From assembly GCA_023445955.1 (NCBI GenBank), contig JAEXJH010000340.1, forward strand, positions 1-7,201: 7,201 nt of DNA. Direction: 5' to 3'. The position numbers and the translations under genes are program-made. Numbering within the stretch: the stretch's first letter is position 1; every line of letters begins with the position of its first letter. The notes under the pieces were generated by a model that was given only the letters and a program-made list of their open reading frames with translations, had not been told where the DNA came from and did no database searches. Below, piece after piece: positions 1-5,924 of this stretch. The DNA is from Pseudomonadota bacterium. GTDB taxonomy: Bacteria; Pseudomonadota; Alphaproteobacteria; Caulobacterales; Caulobacteraceae.

Positions 1-16
1 GCTTAAGTCGCGGGCG

Positions 17-1231
17 CTAGAGCCCCAGCACCATCTTGGCGATGATGTTGCGCTGGATCTCGTTGGAGCCGCCGTAGATCGACGTCTTGCGGACGTTGAA
101 ATAGGTCGGCGCGGCGCGGTGGGCGAAGTCGGGGCCGATCGGATGGGCGTTGTCGCCGTCCTTCGGGAAGCCGCGGAAGTACGGCGCGCCGTAGTGGCCC
201 GCCGCTTCCAGCACCAGCTCGGTGATCCGCTGCTGGATCTCGGTGCCCTTGATCTTCAGGACGCTCGATTCTGGACCAGGACCCTTGCCGGCGGCTTCAC
301 CCGCCAGGGTGCGCAGCTCGGTGAACTCCAGCGCGGTCAGGTCGATCTCCAGCTCGGCGATCTTGCGCTTGAACATCGGATCCTTGATCAGCGCGTCGCC
401 GTCGTCCGACAGTTCGGTCGAGGCGATCTGGCGGATGCGCTCGATGCCGCGCTTGGAACGGGCGACGCCGGCGATGCCGCTACGCTCGTGAGCCAGCAGG
501 AACTTGGCGCAGGTCCAGCCCTTGTTCTCGTCGAAGATGCGGTTCTCGACCGGCACCTTGACGTTCTCGAGCCAGACTTCGTTGACCTCGTGCTCGCCGC
601 CCAGGGTGATGATCGGACGCACGGTGACGCCCGGCGACTTCATGTCGATCAGCAGGAACGAGATGCCTTCCTGGATCTTGGCGGCCGGGTCGGTGCGGAC
701 CAGGCAGAAGATCCAGTCGCCGTGCTGGGCCAAGGTGGTCCAGGTCTTCTGGCCGTTGACCAGGTAGTATTCCTTGCCGTCGTCGCCGGTGAAGCGCTCG
801 GCCTTGGTCTTCAGGCTGGCCAGGTCCGAACCGGCGCCCGGCTCGCTGTAGCCCTGGCTCCACCAGATGTCGCCCGTCAGGGTCGGCGGCAGGAAGCGTT
901 CCTTCTGCTCGGGCGTGCCGAACGTGTAGATCACCGGGCCGACCATGTTGATGCCGAACGGCAGGATCGGCACGCAGTCGGCGCGGGCGGTCTCTTCCGA
1001 CCAGATGTAGCGCTGCACCGAGGTCCAGCCCGGACCGCCGAACTTTTCCGGCCAGGCCGGCGCGACCCAGCCCTTTTTGGCGAGGGTGCGGTGCCAGGAG
1101 AGGAAGTCCTCCTTGGCCATCTCCTCGCCCTCTTCCTGCTTTTCCCGCAGGCCAGCCGGATAGTTCTCGGCGATGAAGGCGCGAACCTCGTCGCGGAAGG
1201 CGAGGTCCTCGGGCGAGAAGTCCAGATTCAT
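17..1231 (-). CDS. acyl-CoA dehydrogenase (FadE-like flavoprotein)
   Basis: This 404-residue protein has the full length and layout of the acyl-CoA dehydrogenase family, FAD enzymes that form the alpha,beta double bond of acyl-CoA thioesters and pass electrons to ETF. An N-terminal helical part (about 1-125) precedes the signature GYSEPGAGSDLASL at 127-140 and QKTWTT at 161-166, then the beta domain, and a C-terminal helical domain ending in YGGSNEIQRNIIAK (386-399). The MCAD-type catalytic Glu (YEGT) is Gly here. Glu249 in LAHERSGIAG lies where isovaleryl- and long-chain-type enzymes keep their base, so it is the likely catalytic residue. The ATG has GGGAG seven bases upstream. The gene may continue a beta-oxidation operon beyond the left edge, which I cannot see. 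Substrate is undetermined; a branched, steroid-like or aromatic side-chain acyl-CoA is possible. The family call is secure. Confidence 0.95.
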   Translation of the reverse strand: MNLDFSPEDLAFRDEVRAFIAENYPAGLREKQEEGEEMAKEDFLSWHRTLAKKGWVAPAWPEKFGGPGWTSVQRYIWSEETARADCVPILPFGINMVGPVIYTFGTPEQKERFLPPTLTGDIWWSQGYSEPGAGSDLASLKTKAERFTGDDGKEYYLVNGQKTWTTLAQHGDWIFCLVRTDPAAKIQEGISFLLIDMKSPGVTVRPIITLGGEHEVNEVWLENVKVPVENRIFDENKGWTCAKFLLAHERSGIAGVARSKRGIERIRQIASTELSDDGDALIKDPMFKRKIAELEIDLTALEFTELRTLAGEAAGKGPGPESSVLKIKGTEIQQRITELVLEAAGHYGAPYFRGFPKDGDNAHPIGPDFAHRAAPTYFNVRKTSIYGGSNEIQRNIIAKMVLGL

Positions 1232-1320
1232 GGCGGGCTCCCGTTCAATCGGCCCCTCTGCGGGAGGCCGTTATTGCGTTTCGGGCGCCACGATAGATGT
1301 CGAACGAACGTTTGGAAAGA

Positions 1321-1334
1321 TGACGTTAGCGTCA
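1321..1334. promoter_or_regulatory. palindromic operator-like site upstream of the acyl-CoA dehydrogenase
   Basis: TGACG and CGTCA form a perfect 5-bp inverted repeat around TTAG, about 90 bp upstream of the acyl-CoA dehydrogenase start. Read on the minus strand it begins with TTGACG, a good -35-like hexamer for the leftward gene. A further CGTCA half-site lies at 1365-1369. Catabolic acyl-CoA dehydrogenase genes are often controlled by MerR (LiuR-type) or TetR regulators that bind such palindromes; assigning one here is inference. No regulator gene is visible beside it. Confidence 0.35.
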
Positions 1335-1381
1335 ACGGAAGTGAATGTTATCCGCGATCACTTACGTCACCCGGAATCCCG

Positions 1382-2263
1382 CTAGCGGACCTCGCAGGCC
1401 AGCTTGACGAGCGCCAGGGCCGAGGCACCGCCGACCCCTTCCTCGTCGACCGTATCGAGCGCCAGAAGCGGACGCTTGTCGAGGATTTCAAGCAGGCGCG
1501 CATGACCCCGAACCGGGCTGACATGGGCGGCCAGGCAGTGGTCGATGGCGCCCGGCTCGACGGCGCGGACGATGGCGGCGGCGGCGCAGGCGGCATAGCC
1601 GTCCAGCAGCACGGGGACTTTCTGGGTGCGCGCGGCGAGGATGGCGCCGACGACAGCGGCGGTCTCGCGGCCGCCCAGCTGGCGCAGGACTTCCAGCGGG
1701 TCATCGCCCATGCCGTCAGCCTTGGCGCGCGCCACGCCGGCGGCCACGGGTTCAGGGTCGTCAGACCAGTCCGAGGCCTCGCCGCCGAACAGGGCCAGGC
1801 ACACAGCGGCGGCCGTGCGGGCGGCCTCGGCGACGATGACGCCCGGGATCAGCAGGTCGGGCTGCTTGGCCAGGGCTTCCATGCCGAAGGCCATGGTTGC
1901 GGCGGCTTCCTTCTCGCTCATCGAGGCCTGCCCGACGAAGTCCGGCGACGGGCGGTCGATGGCCAGGTCGAAAGCTTCCAGGCCCGCGCCCTGCACGCCA
2001 GCCAGGCGCGAGACGGTGGCGCCGCCCGAGGCGATGGCTTCCAGACGATCGCGGGCGTAGCCGCGCGGCCCCACGCCCTGGCGTGCGCCGGCGTAAAGCG
2101 CCACGACCGGACGGTTGACGGCGGGCGGGGTCTTGCCGCTCCAGGCGGTCAGCCAGGCCGAGATCTCCGCCAGGCGGCCACCCTGCTCCAGCGTCGGAGA
2201 CGGGCCCGGCGCGGGCGGCGAGACGGCGAGCTGACGGATGTCGGCGAAGGGAGAAGAAGTCAT
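1382..2263 (-). CDS. cobT: CobT-family nicotinate-nucleotide--dimethylbenzimidazole phosphoribosyltransferase, divergent
   Basis: CobT makes alpha-ribazole phosphate from nicotinate mononucleotide and 5,6-dimethylbenzimidazole for the lower loop of cobalamin. The C-terminal half is typical: LGGRETAAVVGAILAAR, VPVLLDGYAACAAAA and IDHCLAAHVSPVRGHARLLE (residues 206-269, numbered from the longer TTG start), then EEGVGGASALAL, which can hold the usual C-terminal catalytic Glu. At about 293-303 residues it is shorter than enterobacterial CobT (about 350). Where most CobT proteins have AADHGV and GEMGIGNTT it reads YAGARQGV and PGVIVAEAARTAAA, so part of the active site differs. Start: ATG at 2263 begins MTSSPFADIRQL but has no Shine-Dalgarno and may be leaderless. 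A TTG at 2293 has AGGGG five bases upstream and would add ten residues. I keep the ATG with modest confidence. No other cobalamin genes are in view. Confidence 0.85.
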   Translation of the reverse strand: MTSSPFADIRQLAVSPPAPGPSPTLEQGGRLAEISAWLTAWSGKTPPAVNRPVVALYAGARQGVGPRGYARDRLEAIASGGATVSRLAGVQGAGLEAFDLAIDRPSPDFVGQASMSEKEAAATMAFGMEALAKQPDLLIPGVIVAEAARTAAAVCLALFGGEASDWSDDPEPVAAGVARAKADGMGDDPLEVLRQLGGRETAAVVGAILAARTQKVPVLLDGYAACAAAAIVRAVEPGAIDHCLAAHVSPVRGHARLLEILDKRPLLALDTVDEEGVGGASALALVKLACEVR

Positions 2264-2265
2264 GG

Positions 2266-2289
2266 GCGCGGACTTAAACCCGTCCGCGC
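2266..2289. repeat. 8-bp perfect inverted repeat at the cobT start
   Basis: GCGCGGAC and GTCCGCGC pair around an 8-nt loop (TTAAACCC on the plus strand). In a cobT transcript begun upstream the hairpin would end 2 nt before the ATG at 2263, or fall inside the coding region if translation begins at TTG 2293. It could mask initiation or serve as a protein-binding palindrome in the cobT/DUF1289 divergent promoter region. The structure is plain in the sequence; the role is unknown. Confidence 0.4.
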
Positions 2290-2337
2290 TCAAAGCAACC
2301 CCTAGCGCCGCGCTTGCGCACCGATGTCGGAGCGACG

Positions 2338-2574
2338 ATGTTCGAAACGATGAGCACGCCCGCCACCCCGCCCAAACCGATCGTCACGCCGTGCGTGAAG
2401 GTCTGCGCGGTCGACGGCGCCAGCGGCTTTTGCCTGGGCTGCCGCCGAACCCTGCCGGAGATCGCCGGCTGGGCGAAGCTCTCGGACGCAGAAAGGGCGG
2501 CCATCATGACCGCCCTCCCCGACCGTCCAGACCCGATGATCGCCCTGATGGCGGCCGCCGGGAACCGGGCTTAA
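2338..2574 (+). CDS. DUF1289 family four-cysteine protein
   Basis: This 78-residue protein matches the DUF1289 pattern: [21 protein letters not shown], then [20 protein letters not shown]. The four cysteines (19, 23, 32, 35) in the arrangement C-x3-C-x8-C-x2-C suggest a metal or Fe-S site; the biochemical role of the family is not established. The ATG at 2338 is preferred because GGAG lies five bases before it; a TTG at 2314 and an ATG at 2350 are in frame but less well placed. The gene is divergent from cobT and ends 3 bp before the stop of the next, convergent gene. It probably acts in the cytoplasm, as no signal sequence is present. Confidence 0.85.
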   Translation: MFETMSTPATPPKPIVTPCVKVCAVDGASGFCLGCRRTLPEIAGWAKLSDAERAAIMTALPDRPDPMIALMAAAGNRA

Positions 2575-2577
2575 GTC

Positions 2578-2910
2578 TTAGCGCGAGGCCTGGCTCGCGC
2601 CCATATACGGCGCGCAGATCTGATCACGCTCGGCGATCAGCTTCAGCTTGGCGCTGCCGTCGGCCGAGTCCGCCTTCTTGCGGGTGTTGTTCATCTTGGT
2701 GACGGCCTCGACGCGGGTCGACTGCTTCTGCTCGGCGGCCGCGCCGCGCAGGAACGCTTCCACGGCCGTGGTGTCCAGCTTGCCCAGGTTTTCCGAGGCG
2801 GCCAGAGCGCTGCAGCGCGAGGCTTCGACGAATTGTTTGTCGCTGGCGCCGGCGTGAGCAACGCCAGCGATGGAGCCTGCGGCGACGAGCGCAATGATGA
2901 CGGCTTTCAT
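2578..2910 (-). CDS. small exported protein of unknown function
   Basis: This is a 110-residue protein I do not recognise. Residues 1-20 form a clear Sec signal peptide (MKAVIIALVAAGSIAGVAHA, cleavage likely after AHA), giving a mature periplasmic protein of about 90 residues. The mature part is helical and charged, with two cysteines (33 and 99) at its ends that could form a disulphide (SRCSALA near the start, RDQICAPYM near the end). The start is supported by GAGGG nine bases upstream. Its 3' end is convergent with the DUF1289 gene, and its 5' end opens onto an AT-rich intergenic region shared with the protease gene. A structural or stress-related periplasmic role is possible, but nothing in the sequence decides it. 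Confidence 0.8.
   Translation of the reverse strand: MKAVIIALVAAGSIAGVAHAGASDKQFVEASRCSALAASENLGKLDTTAVEAFLRGAAAEQKQSTRVEAVTKMNNTRKKADSADGSAKLKLIAERDQICAPYMGASQASR
2581..2600. terminator. GC-rich hairpin at the convergent gene ends
   Basis: GCGCGAG and CTCGCGC form a perfect 7-bp stem with a 6-nt loop just after the DUF1289 stop, within the last codons of the opposing gene. It is placed to stop the rightward transcript, but no T tract follows, so it may only be a 3'-end stabiliser or chance structure in GC-rich coding DNA. Confidence 0.3.
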
Positions 2911-3000
2911 GGCGATAATCCCTCTGTAGCCATTTGTTCTGTCTTCGAGAGAGATAACGCCGCGTCGAAGCTTTCCGAAGTTAATTCCAAGACATGAATA

Positions 3001-3043
3001 GCATTACGCTGATGTAATGTTTGATATTAAATCGATGTAATGC
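3001..3043. repeat. GTAATG repeat cluster in the AT-rich intergenic region
   Basis: GATGTAATG occurs twice in direct orientation, at 3011-3019 and 3034-3042, 23 bp apart. GCATTAC at 3001-3007 is the inverted form and pairs with GTAATGC at 3037-3043; CATTAC at 3002-3007 also pairs with GTAATG at 3014-3019. A further TGTAATG lies at 3138-3144. The cluster sits between two divergent genes that both encode exported or anchored proteins, and upstream of the promoter at about 3052-3079. This looks like a regulator binding region; the regulator is unknown. Confidence 0.4.
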
Positions 3044-3051
3044 GAACAGCG

Positions 3052-3079
3052 TTCAGTACAGATGTATACTTGTTATGAT
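3052..3079 (+). promoter_or_regulatory. extended -10 promoter toward the aspartic protease gene
   Basis: TGT followed directly by TATGAT (3071-3079) is an extended -10 element. A weak -35 (TTCAGT, 3052-3057) lies 16 bp upstream of the hexamer. Transcription would start near 3086 and give a leader of about 110 nt before the ATG at 3199. Confidence 0.4.
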
Positions 3080-3093
3080 ATTGGTAACCACGA

Positions 3094-3119
3094 CGTGAAA
3101 ATCGCCTTGCCGATTCACG
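3094..3119 (+). promoter_or_regulatory. possible leader hairpin before the aspartic protease gene
   Basis: CGTGAA (3094-3099) pairs with TTCACG (3114-3119), and TCG (3102-3104) with CGA (3111-3113), leaving a 2-nt A bulge and a 6-nt loop. It would lie at the start of the predicted leader RNA. There is no T tract and no known riboswitch pattern, so the role is open. Confidence 0.25.
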
Positions 3120-3198
3120 CCTTGAAAACGCCTGCGCTGTAATGATTTAGGCAACGGCTGCAGAAGCAGTCTCAAAGCCGATACGGCAGGGTGTCTTT

Positions 3199-3708
3199 AT
3201 GTTGAGGTTTGCGGCGATCGCATTCGTGGGGGCCCTCTCGGCGGTGGGCGCGGCCAAGGCCGTCGTCTCGCTCGACGATCTGCGCCATCCGGAACTGCGC
3301 GCCCCCTCGGCCGCGGCCGCCACGCTCGGCGGCGCCGAAGGCGGCGCGGCCCAGCTGACCAAGGATCGCGACGGCCACTTCTGGGCTCAGGGCAATGTCG
3401 ACGGCAAGGCTGTCCGCTTCCTGGTCGACACCGGCGCCACCGCCGTCTCGCTCAGCATGGCCGACGCCCAGCGCCTGGGCATCGACACCAGCAAGCTGAA
3501 CTACGACTACAACGTCATCACCGCTGACGGCCGCACCCGCGCCGCCTCGGTCAAGCTGGCCAGCGTCGCCATCGCCGGCGCCCGCGTCCGCGACGTCGAC
3601 GCCCTGGTCATCGAGAAGGGCCTGGAGAACTCGCTGCTGGGCATGAGCTATCTGGGCCGGCTGTCGCGCTTCGAAGCGACCCCGACCTCGCTGATTCTGC
3701 ACCCGTAA
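3199..3708 (+). CDS. TIGR02281-type retropepsin-like aspartic protease
   Basis: This 169-residue protein has one N-terminal hydrophobic segment (about 3-20), likely a signal anchor, and then a small single-domain retropepsin-like fold. The catalytic motif FLVDTGATAVSLS has Asp77-Thr78-Gly79, and the second conserved segment LENSLLGMSYLGRL (142-155) is the usual hydrophobic ILGxxFL-like strand. Length and order fit the clan AA proteases of TIGR02281, common in Alphaproteobacteria. Such enzymes act as dimers, each chain giving one Asp; the domain is probably periplasmic here. The substrate is unknown. The start has AGGG seven bases upstream. The gene is convergent with dusA, with 3 bp between the stops. 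Confidence 0.9.
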   Translation: MLRFAAIAFVGALSAVGAAKAVVSLDDLRHPELRAPSAAAATLGGAEGGAAQLTKDRDGHFWAQGNVDGKAVRFLVDTGATAVSLSMADAQRLGIDTSKLNYDYNVITADGRTRAASVKLASVAIAGARVRDVDALVIEKGLENSLLGMSYLGRLSRFEATPTSLILHP

Positions 3709-3711
3709 GGG

Positions 3712-4731
3712 TTACTCGGCCGGAACTTCCGCCCGCTCCTCACGCGCCGCCAAGGCCGCGCGCACCGCGTCCAGCGCCCGATCCACCACATCCAGACCCG
3801 CGCCGGCCTTGACGCTTTCGACCGTCAGGATGCGCCGCCACGCCCGCGCGCCCGGCAGGCCGTGGAACAAGCCCAGCATGTGCCGGCTCATCGCCGCCAG
3901 ATGCACGCCCGCCGCCAGCTCACGCGCCAGATAGGGCTTGTAGCGCTCGACCGCCTCGAAGCTGTCGACATCGGCGACGTCCAGGCCGAACACCCGGCGG
4001 TCGACCTCGCCCAGCAGCCCAGCCTCGTGATAGGCCGCGCGGCCCAGCATCACCCCATCGACACCGTTCGCCAGATGCTCCAGCGCCGCATCGACACTGG
4101 GCACGCCGCCATTGATGGCGATGGTCAGGTTCGGCCGCTCGCGCTTGAGGCGGTAGACCAGCTCGTAATCCAGCGGCGGGATGTCCCGGTTCTCCTTCGG
4201 CGACAGGCCCTTCAGCCAGGCCTTGCGAGCGTGGACGACGAAGCTCTCGATCCCGGCGGCCGCGCTGCGGTCGACCAGGGCGAACAGCGCCTCTTCCGGA
4301 TCCTGGTCGTCGACCCCGATCCGGCACTTGACCGTCGCCGGGACCTTCACGGCGCCCTTGATGGCGGCCATGCACTCGGCCACGAGGTCGGGCTCGCGCA
4401 TCAGGCAAGCCCCGAACCGGCCGCTCTGCACGCGGTCCGACGGGCAGCCGACGTTCAGATTGATCTCGTCATAGCCGTAGTCTTCGGCAATCCGCGCCGC
4501 CTGCGCCAACTCGGCCGGATCCGAGCCGCCCAGCTGCAGCGCCACCGGATGCTGCTCGGGATCGTAGCCCAGCAGCTTCTCGCGATCGCCATGCACCACC
4601 GCCCCGCTGGTCACCATCTCGGTATAGAGCAGCGCGCGCGACGACAGGACCCGATGCAACGACCGACAATGCCGGTCGGTCCAGTCCATCATGGGCGCAA
4701 CAGAAAATCTATGGGGTTCAAATCGCGTCAT
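3712..4731 (-). CDS. dusA: tRNA-dihydrouridine synthase A, 5' end apparently rebuilt by an inserted element
   Basis: DusA is an FMN enzyme that reduces uridine to dihydrouridine in the tRNA D-loop (U20/U20a in E. coli). The 339 residues match the family: VAPMMDWTDRHCR near the N-terminus (11-23), INLNVGCPSDRVQSGRFGACLM with catalytic Cys96, VKCRIG (134-139), HARKAWLKGLSPKENR (167-182) and the FMN phosphate segment AINGGVPS to GVMLGRAAY (205-234). The reading frame is intact. The first 12 codons (ACG CGA TTT GAA CCC CAT AGA TTT TCT GTT and so on) are AT-rich and use AGA, TTT and TCT, unlike the GC-rich remainder. I infer that they and the promoter come from the adjoining integrated element. 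No Shine-Dalgarno is visible before the ATG; GAATAT nine bases upstream could be a -10 for a nearly leaderless mRNA. Confidence 0.95.
   Translation of the reverse strand: MTRFEPHRFSVAPMMDWTDRHCRSLHRVLSSRALLYTEMVTSGAVVHGDREKLLGYDPEQHPVALQLGGSDPAELAQAARIAEDYGYDEINLNVGCPSDRVQSGRFGACLMREPDLVAECMAAIKGAVKVPATVKCRIGVDDQDPEEALFALVDRSAAAGIESFVVHARKAWLKGLSPKENRDIPPLDYELVYRLKRERPNLTIAINGGVPSVDAALEHLANGVDGVMLGRAAYHEAGLLGEVDRRVFGLDVADVDSFEAVERYKPYLARELAAGVHLAAMSRHMLGLFHGLPGARAWRRILTVESVKAGAGLDVVDRALDAVRAALAAREERAEVPAE
4661..4681. other. candidate attachment site (att core) inside dusA
   Basis: GACCGAC (4661-4667) and GTCGGTC (4675-4681) are perfect 7-bp inverted arms around a 7-bp centre (AATGCCG). Paired arms around a 6-8 bp overlap are the usual shape of a tyrosine recombinase core. 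The site lies in the codons for the conserved WTDRHCRS residues of DusA, beside the integrase gene, at the point where dusA codon use changes from host-like to AT-rich. The second copy, which should mark the far end of the element, is not in the window. Part of the symmetry could come from codon constraint. Confidence 0.5.
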
Positions 4732-4844
4732 TTTTGTCGTATATTCAATGTGTTAGGAGATACCGAAAACCGAAGCTTGTACCCAAATGTACCCAGGTTT
4801 TCTCTATGTTCCGACATTTCACTGTACACATGGCGTACACGAAA
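4732..4844. promoter_or_regulatory. AT-rich divergent control region between dusA and the integrase
   Basis: This 113-bp spacer must hold the promoters of both dusA (leftward) and the integrase (rightward). It is markedly AT-richer than its surroundings. TGTACCCA occurs at 4778-4785 and again at 4788-4795, a 10-bp step. GTACAC occurs at 4824-4829 and 4835-4840, an 11-bp step. Repeats at one helical turn suit integrase arm sites or an operator. AGGAGA at 4755-4760 resembles a ribosome binding site but no in-frame start follows it. Confidence 0.45.
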
Positions 4845-5924
4845 ATGGCGACCTTTGTGAATTTGCCCTCCGGCGCCTGGCGAGCGATCATCCGTCGGAA
4901 GGGCCGCTATATAAGCGAGACGTTCAAACTGCGCGAGGACGCGCGGCGTTGGGCCACGGCCCAGGAGAGCGCGATCGATCGGGGCTTGGCCCCGATGAAG
5001 ACCTACATCGCTAGCAAGACGTCGCTGGCCCACCTGATCGATCTGCACATCGACGATCTGGCGGCCGCGAAAAAGCCGATCGGGCGGACGAAGCTGGAGG
5101 CGCTGCTTCACCTGCGCCGCACCATCGGAAAGACCGCCTACGCCAAGATCGATCGGCAGTTCATCATCGAGTTCGGCCGCACCCGGGCGCGCGGCGGCAC
5201 CGGCCCTGTGACGATCGGCATGTATGTTGGCTGGATCAAGTTGGTCTTCGCCCATGCCTCGGCCGTCCATGAGATCGACACTAAGATCGAGCCGATCGAG
5301 CTGGGACGTCTGGCCCTCAAGCATCTGGGCCTGATCGGAAAGAGTCAGGAACGCGACCGACGACCGACCCAGGAAGAGCTGGACCTGATCTTCAAGGCGT
5401 TCGACGAGAACCCCTGGCAGAAGAACCCGATGACGCGGATCATCCAGTTCGCGATCGGTACCGCCATGCGCCAGGACGAGATCTGCCGCATCACCTGGAG
5501 CGATCTCGACCTCCGGGCCAAGACCATCATTATTCGCGATCGTAAGGACCCGCGCGACAAGTACGGCAACGACCAGCGTATCCCGCTGGTCAGCATCACC
5601 GGCTACGACCCGCTAGCCTTGATCGAGGAGCAGCGCGCCATCCGATCGAACTTCGACGACCGCATCTTCCCCTATACGTCGGAGGCGATCAGCGCGGCCT
5701 TCACGCGGACGGTCGCCAAGCTAAAGATCGACGACCTGCATTTCCACGACACCCGTCACGAGGCGACCAGCCGCCTGTTCGAAGCCGGCCTGAAGATCGA
5801 ACAGGTCGCCCTCATTACCGGCCACAAGGACTGGAAGATGCTGCGCCGCTACACTCACATCAAAGCCAAGTCGGTCCACGCCGCGGTCGCGCTTCTCAAG
5901 CCCTGGACAGATCCAGACGACTAG
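4845..5924 (+). CDS. tyrosine recombinase / site-specific integrase of the dusA-associated type
   Basis: The integrase would cut and rejoin the element at the dusA att site through a 3'-phosphotyrosine intermediate. From ATG 4845 it has 359 residues: a small N-terminal arm-binding segment (MATFVNLPSGAWRAIIRRKGRYISETF), a helical core-binding domain (about 55-155), and the catalytic domain with Arg209 (GTAMRQDEICRITW), His301-x-x-Arg304 (HDTRHEATSRLFE), His327 (ITGHKDWKMLRRYTH) and nucleophile Tyr336. All core catalytic residues are present, so the enzyme is probably active. The start at 4845 fits relatives that begin MATF-x-x-LPSG, but no Shine-Dalgarno precedes it; in-frame ATGs at 4830 and 4806 are alternatives, and 4806 has AGG eight bases upstream. 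The 3' end overlaps the next, opposing gene by 4 nt. Confidence 0.93.
   Translation: MATFVNLPSGAWRAIIRRKGRYISETFKLREDARRWATAQESAIDRGLAPMKTYIASKTSLAHLIDLHIDDLAAAKKPIGRTKLEALLHLRRTIGKTAYAKIDRQFIIEFGRTRARGGTGPVTIGMYVGWIKLVFAHASAVHEIDTKIEPIELGRLALKHLGLIGKSQERDRRPTQEELDLIFKAFDENPWQKNPMTRIIQFAIGTAMRQDEICRITWSDLDLRAKTIIIRDRKDPRDKYGNDQRIPLVSITGYDPLALIEEQRAIRSNFDDRIFPYTSEAISAAFTRTVAKLKIDDLHFHDTRHEATSRLFEAGLKIEQVALITGHKDWKMLRRYTHIKAKSVHAAVALLKPWTDPDD

Noticed and set aside
119..2305. A 728-codon open frame on the plus strand
   Set aside because: It lies antisense to the acyl-CoA dehydrogenase and cobT genes and its translation is a low-complexity Arg/Ala/Gly/Asp-rich shadow, as expected opposite GC-rich coding DNA.
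3172..3702. A 176-codon minus-strand open frame opposite the aspartic protease
   Set aside because: The plus-strand protein has the signal anchor and DTG active site; the antisense translation is a repetitive Asp/Ala/Gly/Val shadow.
3701..3712. ACCC-GTAA-GGGT mini-hairpin over the protease stop codon, beside the dusA stop
   Set aside because: A four-base-pair stem with no T tract is too weak to call as a terminator.
3862..4860. A 332-codon plus-strand open frame opposite dusA
   Set aside because: DusA on the minus strand is unmistakable; this frame has shadow composition (His, Arg, Gln, Asp) and crosses the integration junction.
4728..5324. A 198-codon minus-strand open frame opposite the integrase
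   Set aside because: It overlaps the integrase coding region and the dusA start, and shows no recognisable protein features.
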